From contig JBGUBD010000004.1 of NCBI GenBank assembly GCA_041821185.1, positions 248,001 to 312,000 on the forward strand: DNA of 64,000 nt, written 5' to 3'. The notes under the pieces are model-generated. The model was given only the letters and a program-made list of their open reading frames with translations. It was not told the origin of the DNA and made no database searches. Shown piece by piece: positions 25,626 to 33,228 of the stretch; the first letter of the stretch is position 1; every line of letters starts with the position of its first letter. The position numbers and the translations under genes were made by a program. Source of the DNA: Phycisphaerales bacterium AB-hyl4. Its GTDB lineage: Bacteria; Planctomycetota; Phycisphaerae; Phycisphaerales; Phycisphaeraceae.

Positions 25626-25666
25626 GCGCTCATCGCATTTACAACCCCAGGGTTATCGATCAATGC

Positions 25667-25692
25667 CAAAGCCCACGGATTGCATCCGTGGG
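25667..25692 (-). repeat. Dispersed intergenic palindrome, copy 8, inverted orientation
   Basis: AAAG-CCCACGGATTGCATCCGTGGG, i.e. the CTTT tail is on the - strand here. All seven copies to the left of 21.4 kb have it on the + strand. Confidence 0.85.
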
Positions 25693-25726
25693 TACCCACC
25701 CACCCGACACCGACGGAAAATCGACA

Positions 25727-27289
25727 TCACGAGCCAAACAGCGTCGGCTGGTCCGCCCCACTGCCAGCCGCCTTTCGCCTGCCCGACCGCTTCGCTCGCC
25801 CCCCCTTTGACGGCTCCGGTGACGGAAACGGCTTCGACGACTGATCTGCCGACGGCGGCGCATCCGTCGGCTTCGACGCACCCGCATCGCTCGCCTGCCC
25901 CACCGTCGACCGCACCTGCCCGTCGCTGAGCATCGTCGTCAGCGCATCGCCCGCCTTCACGTCGGCCACACGACGAAGCACCTGGCCGTCCGGCCCGAGC
26001 GTATAGCTGTACCCACGATCGAGCACACGCCGCGGGCTTACCGCTTCGAGGTGGCGAACCGTCGATTGCAACCGCTGCCGTTGCTCACGCGCCAGCCTCG
26101 CGGCAGCCGTGTGCAGGTGTGACTCGGTCGCGCTGACACGGTCGGCCTGCTGGTGCAGTTGGCGTGGCAGCGCCGCACGCAGCCGATCATCAAGATGCGC
26201 AAGCCGCTGACGCGCGGGTGCCGTACGATGCGGCAACGCCCGGGCGAGTTGCAACTGCCGCTCATCCAGCCGTCGCCTCGCACGTTCGACCAGTTCGGCG
26301 GGCCTGCGAAAGATCGCTCGGCTGGCACACGCCGTGACACGCTGCTGCCCGTCGCGCAGCCGCCGTCGCAGTTCCTGCGACAGCCTGCCCGCCCAATGCC
26401 CCAACGCCTGCTCCAACGCCGCCTGCTCGGGCACAAGCCGCATCGCGGCCTGCGTGGGCGTTGCGCAGCGCAAGTCGGCCACCAGTTCCGCAACGGTCGT
26501 GTCGGTTTCATGGCCGATCGCCGCGACGATCGGCAGCTTGCAGTGATACACCGCGTCGGCGACAGCGCGTTCGTTGAACGCCCACAGATCTTCGATCGAC
26601 CCACCACCGCGTGTCAGCAGCACCGCGTCGATGCCCAGCTGACCGCCCTGCTCGCTGAGCGTGCGCAGTGCCGCCGCGATTTCCGGCGCCGCCGCTTCGC
26701 CCTGCACTTTCACGTCGTACAGCATCAACTGACAGCCGGGCCATCGCTTGCTTGCCGTGTTGATCACATCCTGCAGCGCCGCTGCGGACCGCGACGTCAC
26801 CACCGCGATGCGTTGTGCGAATGTTGGCATCACTCGCTTGTGTGCATCATCAAAGTAGCCTTGCTCGCGAAGCTCGTCGATGAGTTGGCGCAGCCGCAGT
26901 TCGAGCGCCCCCTGCCCCACTGGCTCGATCTGATCGACGTAAAGCTGCACCTGCCCGGCCTGGTTGAAAAAATCAACTCGACCGGTCGCGACCACCTCCA
27001 GCCCATCCGCCATCGGAAAGCGAACCCGCCGCGCACTCGACGCGAAACAGACGCAGCGAATCGTCGCCTGCTCATCCTTCAAGCTGAAAAACCAGTGAGT
27101 ACGACTCGAAAAATTGCTCACCTCGCCGACCACGCGCACCTTCCGCGGCAGGCCGTCGGTCAACGCCGTCTTGATCAGGCTCGCGAGCGCCCCCACGCGC
27201 ACCGGCTGATCACCGCTGTCGGCTTTGCTCGGCGCAGCAGGCGTCGCGGGTGTGCGGACGTGGTCGGGGTTGAACGGCAGTCTTCCCAT
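25727..27289 (-). CDS. xseA: Exodeoxyribonuclease VII large subunit
   Basis: 520 residues. The N-terminal OB domain (VRVVGEVSNFSSRTHWFFSLKDEQATIRCV) is followed by the catalytic domain with RIAVVTSRSAAALQDVINTASKRWPGCQLMLYDVKVQGEAAAPEIAAAL and VLLTRGGGSIEDLWAFNERAVADAVYHCKLPIVAAIGHETDTTVAELVADLRCATPTQAA. A long coiled coil and RRVLDRGYSYTL follow. The last 70 residues are a low-complexity Ser/Pro/Lys extension. No xseB small-subunit gene is adjacent. ATG 27289 is chosen. Confidence 0.96.
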   Translation of the reverse strand: MGRLPFNPDHVRTPATPAAPSKADSGDQPVRVGALASLIKTALTDGLPRKVRVVGEVSNFSSRTHWFFSLKDEQATIRCVCFASSARRVRFPMADGLEVVATGRVDFFNQAGQVQLYVDQIEPVGQGALELRLRQLIDELREQGYFDDAHKRVMPTFAQRIAVVTSRSAAALQDVINTASKRWPGCQLMLYDVKVQGEAAAPEIAAALRTLSEQGGQLGIDAVLLTRGGGSIEDLWAFNERAVADAVYHCKLPIVAAIGHETDTTVAELVADLRCATPTQAAMRLVPEQAALEQALGHWAGRLSQELRRRLRDGQQRVTACASRAIFRRPAELVERARRRLDERQLQLARALPHRTAPARQRLAHLDDRLRAALPRQLHQQADRVSATESHLHTAAARLAREQRQRLQSTVRHLEAVSPRRVLDRGYSYTLGPDGQVLRRVADVKAGDALTTMLSDGQVRSTVGQASDAGASKPTDAPPSADQSSKPFPSPEPSKGGRAKRSGRRKAAGSGADQPTLFGS

Positions 27290-27378
27290 AACTGATGATG
27301 TTCGCCCCCCGTCGCCCGCGCGTCAATCCGAGGCTCGCAATGGCAAGGGCGCCGTCTCACCACTCTCCTGCGCCCCAA

Positions 27379-27410
27379 TAAAAAAGGGCCGTGTCTTTCG
27401 ACACGACCCT
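27379..27410 (-). terminator. Rho-independent terminator of the exopolysaccharide locus
   Basis: On the - strand AGGGTCGTGTC-GAAA-GACACGGCCCT forms a stem with a tetraloop, followed by TTTTTT. It lies 35 bp after the stop of the TPR protein and probably marks the end of the long leftward transcript. Confidence 0.85.
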
Positions 27411-27444
27411 GCTTGATAATCTTGAATGTCGCCGGCTCAACACA

Positions 27445-30400
27445 TCATTGCGCGTCCGTGCTTCGCCGTTGTTCCTGCCATTGTGAGCGGGCCGCATCCA
27501 GGTCCTCGCGAACCTCGTCCGGCAGGCCGTCCGTTTCAGGGAACTGATCGTCAATGTTCGCAAGCACCTCGCCCGCCGCGTCGTGCTGGTCCTGGCTCAA
27601 CAGCAACTTCGCGAGCGCGACATGCCAGCGGACGTTTCCGCCGTCGAACTCGACAGCCTGTTGCATGTTTTCCATCGCCTCGGCATGATCGCCGCGCGTC
27701 TGCAGCGCCTGCGCCAGCGTGTGGCGGAACGGTGCGTGTTGCGGTGCAGCCGAAACCGCACTGCGGGCCAGCGTCACCGCTTCATCCAGCGATTCGCCGC
27801 GCTGATACAGGATCACCGCCAGGTTGTTCGCCGCGATCGGCAGGTTACGCTCGATCGCCAGCGCCTCGCGATAGCCCTGCTCGGCCAGGTCGCGATTGCC
27901 CGCCGCATCTTCCAGCACCGCCAGCCCCATGACCGCCTCGGCCATCGGCGGATCAAGTTCCGTTAACGGCATCAACGTCCGCCGCACCGCCTCACGATGC
28001 TCGCCCGACTGTGTCCGGTCGAGCAACGTCCAGTAGCCCTGCGCCAACTGGAACCGCTCATCCCGCGCATCGTTGGCAACCACTTCGTTCAAGCGATCCA
28101 GCCAGCGCGTCGCCGTCGCATCATCTTCCAGTACAAGCACCGCCAGTTGCAACCACAGCCCCCGCCACTGTGACGACTTTTCGAGTAGCGGATCAAGCAT
28201 ACGCTCGGCCCGCTCCACCTCGCCAAGCTGCAACTTCGCTCGCGCGGCACGCACGATCAACGGCGCGTTCGCTTCCGGGTCTGCCTTCGCTTCGTCCAGG
28301 TAAGGTTCGATCTGCCTCAGCGCCGCCGCCGAGTCGCCCATGTGTAGCTGTGCCTCGGCAATAAAGCCGTCCGCATCCGCCATCGCCACACCGCCGCGTG
28401 CCGACGCTTCCTGCGCGATCTCCATTGCCTGCTCCCAATCGCCCGCGGCCGACAGCGCCTCGGCCATCATCCACGCTGGCTCCGCTGAGCCGGGCATCAA
28501 TCGCATCATCCGCTGTGCCAATTCGATCGCCTGCTCATGCGAGCCGTCCACCATATGCAACCGATACGCCGTCGCCTGCAACGCCACCAGCGACTCATGC
28601 TCGTCGGCAAGCGTCTGCAACGTCGGCAGCGCGTCGCTCGGTGTCGCCGCTGACGCCATCGCACGCACCGCCTGCATCGCCACTTCATGATTCGCAGCGC
28701 TGTTCAACAACGTCGTCAACAATGGCAAGGCCACGTCATGCGCTGCCGCCGCACGCAACACGTCCAGCTCCGACACCAGCCGTGCAAGCAGCGTGTCCTG
28801 CGTCGTTTCGCTCGCTTGTTTGAGCATCGCCAAGGCTTCGTCCACGTCGCCGGCCGTCAGCGTGTAACTGATATGACGTCGCCACGCCAGCGCGTTGTCC
28901 GGCGATGCGTCCACCGCACGCCGATACGCCTCACGCGCCGCGCTCGTCTCACCCACCGCTGCATAATGTCCTCCACGAATCAGATCCGCCACACCCGGCG
29001 CCAGTTCCAGATCATCCAGGTGCCCGATCGCCGACGCCGCTCGGTCCTGCTGCCCCGTCGCACTGAAAAACTGCGTCGCCTGCTCCACCACCGCCTGGGT
29101 CGGCTGCTGAAGCAGACGGTCGTACATCTGCCCCGCTTCGTTCACCCGGCCGGCCTGCGCGTAAAGCTGCGCCAAAGTCATATCATGCTGCACCGATGTC
29201 CCGTGATAAGGCTCAAGCAGTGCAATCGCGCGGTCCAGTTCGCCCTGCCCGACAAGCATCGACGCCGCCTGCAGCCGTCGTTCCGGTTGCATCTGCCCAC
29301 CAAGCTGATGCACTGCCTCCATGTGCATGCGTGCCTGCGTTTCGTCGCCGCGGGCCTGCAACAGTCGCGCCAGTTGCAGGCGAACGTCCGCACGCTCCGG
29401 GTGCAACTGCGCCACACGCGTCATTTGGTTGATCGCTGCCGATGCGTTACCTGTCTGTTCGTGATGGTGCGCCATCAACAACCGGGCCTGCACATGCTGC
29501 GCCGACGCGTCAATGACATACTGCAGCAGGTCGGCGACGTCGCTATCCGATCGCTCACCCTCCGGTGCCCCCATCAGCCACCGCGCCCGCGCCACCCGCC
29601 AGCTCAGCGCCTCGTCGCCTGCCATCGAGCGCACTCGGTCGATGACTTTGTCCATCAACTCACGATCCTGCCACGCCAGATTCGAGCTGAGCACACGCTG
29701 GTGCACGCCCGCATCCTGTGGATAGTCGTCGACAAGCTCAACCCATGCCGCCAGCGCCCGCGCGTCGCCTAGTTGATCAAGCAGCCGAGCTTTCAGCAGC
29801 CGCCAGCTACGCTTCTCATCGCCCTCGGTTGTGTCGACCTGCTGGTTGATCACCGCCAGCGCCTGACCGCCCTGGCCGGCCTCGACCATCGCCTGTACCT
29901 GCTGTATTCGCGCAGCATTGCTCGTCGAGCCCTCGGCCAGGTCCATTCGATCCAGCAGTTGCCGCTCCAGTTCCGGCGCGTCCGCCGAGGCCATCGCCTC
30001 CGCCAATTGCACCATCACCGCCGACGGCAGATTCGCATCGGCCTCCAGCGCCGCCGCCACACGCTCGCGTGCCGCCTCCAGTTCACCACTGGCCGTCAGC
30101 ACACGCACCTGCAACGACAGCGATCGCGGCTCGAATGGTATCGCAGCCTGAATCTGGCTTAACAACCGACGCAGGTCCGCCGTCTGCTGCGACGTCAACG
30201 AATCCCACTGCATCTCGATCGACTCGGCCAACACCAACGCCGCTCGAATGTCGTTGGGCGCTCGACGCAACGCCAGTTGCGCCACACCCACCGCCTCACG
30301 CGACCGCCCCGTCTGCGCTAACACCTGCGCCGCTTCCAGCAGGGGCAGGTTCCAACTCGGCGCTGCCTGCGCGGCACGCTGCCACGCAGCAATCGCCAAG

Positions 30401-31752
30401 TCCAGTTCACCAACCTGCTGATACGCTCGTGCAAGCCAGTGCTGGTAGAACGGATTCCGCTCGCCACCTTCGTCCGATCGCCGAATCACTTCAATCAACT
30501 CGCGTGGCGACGGCTGCTCCATCCCATACACTGCCGACAACACCGACGACCACTCGATCGCCGTCGAATCATTCACCCGCGACCGCAACTCCTCTACCAA
30601 CGCCTTGGCCTTCTCAGGTTCGCCCAACTCGAACCGAGTCATCGCCAGAAACGCAAGCACCACTGAATCCGCGCGGTTGGCAGTCGCTTCCAACGGCTCA
30701 AAATGCTTCAGCAACGCGTCCCACTGCTGACTCAACGCAAGCCGCTGTGCCATCACCCGCCGAAACATCAGCCCGTCCATCTGCGGCGCGACGCGCTGCA
30801 TCGCATCAAGCGTCTCGGCGAACATCTGCTGGCGATCCAGCTCGTTGAGCACGTCCATCACCGCGACCTCGTCCATCTCGCTCAGGTCGGCCGACGCCGC
30901 GTCAGCCATCGCCGCTCGCGCCGCCGACATGTCGCCAAAGCGACGCAATGTCCTGGCTTCCAGAGCCGCGAACCCCGGATGGTCTGGGTACGCTTCGCGC
31001 AGCCGACGAACATGCGCACGCTGCGCCTGCGACGAGCGGTTCAACTCGTGCAACAGTTCCACCGTCAACCGCTGCATTTCATAATCCTCAGGCCGCCGTT
31101 CGTTAAACAGCTCGGCAATCGGCAACGCCTCGGCATAACGCGACTGCTGGTACGACGCCATCGCTCGTCCGCGCAACACCTCGGTCACAATGCCTTCCGA
31201 ACGGATGTATTCGCCATGCTCGTCCTGTTCCAGGCTTTCTTCCGCCAGCGTGTCGATCCGGTCATACATCCGCAGGCGCACCATCGCCTCCATCTTGGTG
31301 CGCAGCGCCTCCGCGTCGTCCGGGTCATCCGCAAGCATCAGCCGCGCCAGGTCGATCGCTTCATTGGAAAAACCGATTCGCCCGTACACTTCCAGCAATT
31401 GCCTGCGGACCTCATGCCGATCAGGGTCCAACTCCAACGCACGTCGTAGCGATCGCGCGCCGTGCACCAGATGCCGACCGTCCGGCTCTTCAACCCTCAG
31501 CCGAGCCTGCGCGTAGTGGTAAGTCGCTTCCGCATCGCTCGTATGATGCTGAAGGTATCGGCCGAGCTGGTGCATCGCAGTGTGATAGTCGCCCTCGTCC
31601 ATCGCCACCATGCCCACTTCGCGCGCCTGAATCACGTCTTCGCGAATCTGGGCCATACGCACGGTGTAAATGGTCGCCCCCAGCGCGATCACTGTCGCTA
31701 CCGAGCCGATCAGAATGAAGAGTCGTCGCTTGGTTTTCGCTCGAATTGCCAT
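27445..31752 (-). CDS. Giant membrane-anchored TPR protein (PrsT-like)
   Basis: 1435 residues. A short basic N-terminus (MAIRAKTKRR) and one membrane segment (LFILIGSVATVIALGATIYTV, residues 11-31) are followed by a continuous series of tetratricopeptide-like helix pairs up to the C-terminus, for example AMDEGDYHTAMHQLGRYLQ and YREALAIERNLPIAANNLAVILYQRG. In proteobacterial exosortase loci a large TPR lipoprotein called PrsT has the same place and layout, so a role in assembling the export machinery is inferred. It is the last gene of the leftward locus, 9 bp after the sugar transferase gene, and is followed by a terminator. Confidence 0.85.
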   Translation of the reverse strand: MAIRAKTKRRLFILIGSVATVIALGATIYTVRMAQIREDVIQAREVGMVAMDEGDYHTAMHQLGRYLQHHTSDAEATYHYAQARLRVEEPDGRHLVHGARSLRRALELDPDRHEVRRQLLEVYGRIGFSNEAIDLARLMLADDPDDAEALRTKMEAMVRLRMYDRIDTLAEESLEQDEHGEYIRSEGIVTEVLRGRAMASYQQSRYAEALPIAELFNERRPEDYEMQRLTVELLHELNRSSQAQRAHVRRLREAYPDHPGFAALEARTLRRFGDMSAARAAMADAASADLSEMDEVAVMDVLNELDRQQMFAETLDAMQRVAPQMDGLMFRRVMAQRLALSQQWDALLKHFEPLEATANRADSVVLAFLAMTRFELGEPEKAKALVEELRSRVNDSTAIEWSSVLSAVYGMEQPSPRELIEVIRRSDEGGERNPFYQHWLARAYQQVGELDLAIAAWQRAAQAAPSWNLPLLEAAQVLAQTGRSREAVGVAQLALRRAPNDIRAALVLAESIEMQWDSLTSQQTADLRRLLSQIQAAIPFEPRSLSLQVRVLTASGELEAARERVAAALEADANLPSAVMVQLAEAMASADAPELERQLLDRMDLAEGSTSNAARIQQVQAMVEAGQGGQALAVINQQVDTTEGDEKRSWRLLKARLLDQLGDARALAAWVELVDDYPQDAGVHQRVLSSNLAWQDRELMDKVIDRVRSMAGDEALSWRVARARWLMGAPEGERSDSDVADLLQYVIDASAQHVQARLLMAHHHEQTGNASAAINQMTRVAQLHPERADVRLQLARLLQARGDETQARMHMEAVHQLGGQMQPERRLQAASMLVGQGELDRAIALLEPYHGTSVQHDMTLAQLYAQAGRVNEAGQMYDRLLQQPTQAVVEQATQFFSATGQQDRAASAIGHLDDLELAPGVADLIRGGHYAAVGETSAAREAYRRAVDASPDNALAWRRHISYTLTAGDVDEALAMLKQASETTQDTLLARLVSELDVLRAAAAHDVALPLLTTLLNSAANHEVAMQAVRAMASAATPSDALPTLQTLADEHESLVALQATAYRLHMVDGSHEQAIELAQRMMRLMPGSAEPAWMMAEALSAAGDWEQAMEIAQEASARGGVAMADADGFIAEAQLHMGDSAAALRQIEPYLDEAKADPEANAPLIVRAARAKLQLGEVERAERMLDPLLEKSSQWRGLWLQLAVLVLEDDATATRWLDRLNEVVANDARDERFQLAQGYWTLLDRTQSGEHREAVRRTLMPLTELDPPMAEAVMGLAVLEDAAGNRDLAEQGYREALAIERNLPIAANNLAVILYQRGESLDEAVTLARSAVSAAPQHAPFRHTLAQALQTRGDHAEAMENMQQAVEFDGGNVRWHVALAKLLLSQDQHDAAGEVLANIDDQFPETDGLPDEVREDLDAARSQWQEQRRSTDAQ

Positions 31753-31761
31753 AGGGTCGTA

Positions 31762-33189
31762 TCACTTGTTCGGAAATAGGATGATCATGACGGTTTTAAT
31801 AATGATCTTCATGTCGAGTGTCATCGACGCGTTCTCGACGTACTCCAGGTCGTAACGAATCCACTCCTGGAAGTCTTCACCCTCGCGGCGGGTCCGCATG
31901 ACCTGCCACAAGCCCGTGATGCCGGGGCGGATGCTCAATCGCGCTTCACGCCAGGCCGGGCAATACTGGTTTTCCGCGTGCGGGCTGGGGCGCGGGCCCA
32001 CGACCGACATCTGTCCGACGAGCACGTTCAGCAGCTGTGGCAATTCGTCGAGGTGGGTCTTGCGCAGGAATCGGCCGACCTTCGTGACGCGCGGATCGTT
32101 TTCCATGAAAAACTGCGGGCCGTCGACCTGGTTGACCGCTGCAAGCTGGGCTTTGATCTGCTCGGCATCGTTTCGCATGGAGCGGAACTTGAGGCAGGGA
32201 AACTCCCGGCCGCCGAGCGTCTCACGCATGTGGGCAAAGAAGAACGGTCGGCCGTCTTCAAGCCAGATCGCCAGCATGATCAAGGGGAACAAAGGCAAGA
32301 CCATCAACAACGCCGCAAGCGCGAACGCGATGTCGAACGCACGCTTGGTCAATCGGTTCATCGAAGAACTCAGCGGCTGACGCAGCGGCGTCTCAAGCGC
32401 CTGATGCGGCTCAAGCTCGTTCCATCGCACGCGATCGGTCGTCGGCCGCTGCTCGGGATCGTCCCACAGCACCGCCGGCCCGACAACACTGGCATCGGGT
32501 TCGAGCAGACGCCCCGCACCAACCCACACGGGCCCGACGAAGCGAACACGATCGGTTAGCCCCGCGTCGGGGTCGGCCCACGTGCCGGCCTGGTGATACA
32601 CCGCCCGCTCGACCGTGGCGTCGGGACGCTTCCACACCGTCACCAGTTGCCGAACGAAGTCCATCACCTCATCGGGGGAGTCGCGGTCGTAAGTCTTGCC
32701 GGTGATCGCCATCGCGGTTCGGCGGCGGCGCGTCACCCGGCGACGCAGCTCGCGCCAGCCGGCGATAGCGTCGCTGGCCGACTGCCAGATACGGGCGATT
32801 TCGGAATTCGGTGTGAGCACGACACGGCCGAGCCGTGAGTCGGCCCCGCCATAGTCGCGCTCGAAAGCGACAAACCGGCCGGCCTCGTCGGTCACCGCAC
32901 GTTCGTGGTAGCCGCTCTCACGCTGGTCCTGAATGCGGACCCAAAGCGCATCGGGCTTCAGCCAACTCAGCTCTTCGACCAGCGGGCCGAGCGCAAAGTT
33001 GGCCAGCAGCCGCGGGGCCATCAGTAAAAACAGCTCCGCGTCTTCCACGATCTCCGACGGCTCACCGACGCGCACCACCTGCACGCCGCGCGCAGCCCAG
33101 AAGCGATCGTGCAGTTCCGTCGGCGTAAGCCCCCAGACGGTGGGGTGCGCATTGGCAGGCGCACTGTCTGTTTTCAAGTCAGCGATCAT
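31762..33189 (-). CDS. Initiating sugar transferase with fused nucleotidyltransferase-like N-terminus
   Basis: 475 residues. The C-terminal 200 residues are a bacterial sugar (polyprenyl-phosphate glycosyl) transferase: RAFDIAFALAALLMVLPLFPLIML membrane helix, CLKFRSM, LDELPQLLNVL, SVVGPRP and IRPGITGLWQV. This type transfers the first sugar phosphate to undecaprenyl phosphate. In place of the usual multi-pass N-terminus there are about 270 soluble residues that look like a degenerate sugar nucleotidyltransferase and a left-handed beta-helix turn (GPVWVGAGRLLEPDASVVGPAVL). The protein at 37513-38526 has a comparable design. A short 39-bp gap separates it from the BY-kinase gene. Confidence 0.9.
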   Translation of the reverse strand: MIADLKTDSAPANAHPTVWGLTPTELHDRFWAARGVQVVRVGEPSEIVEDAELFLLMAPRLLANFALGPLVEELSWLKPDALWVRIQDQRESGYHERAVTDEAGRFVAFERDYGGADSRLGRVVLTPNSEIARIWQSASDAIAGWRELRRRVTRRRRTAMAITGKTYDRDSPDEVMDFVRQLVTVWKRPDATVERAVYHQAGTWADPDAGLTDRVRFVGPVWVGAGRLLEPDASVVGPAVLWDDPEQRPTTDRVRWNELEPHQALETPLRQPLSSSMNRLTKRAFDIAFALAALLMVLPLFPLIMLAIWLEDGRPFFFAHMRETLGGREFPCLKFRSMRNDAEQIKAQLAAVNQVDGPQFFMENDPRVTKVGRFLRKTHLDELPQLLNVLVGQMSVVGPRPSPHAENQYCPAWREARLSIRPGITGLWQVMRTRREGEDFQEWIRYDLEYVENASMTLDMKIIIKTVMIILFPNK

Positions 33190-33228
33190 GTCAGTTCCCT
33201 GGCCCCCGCCCCCCTGGCGGTACGCGGA

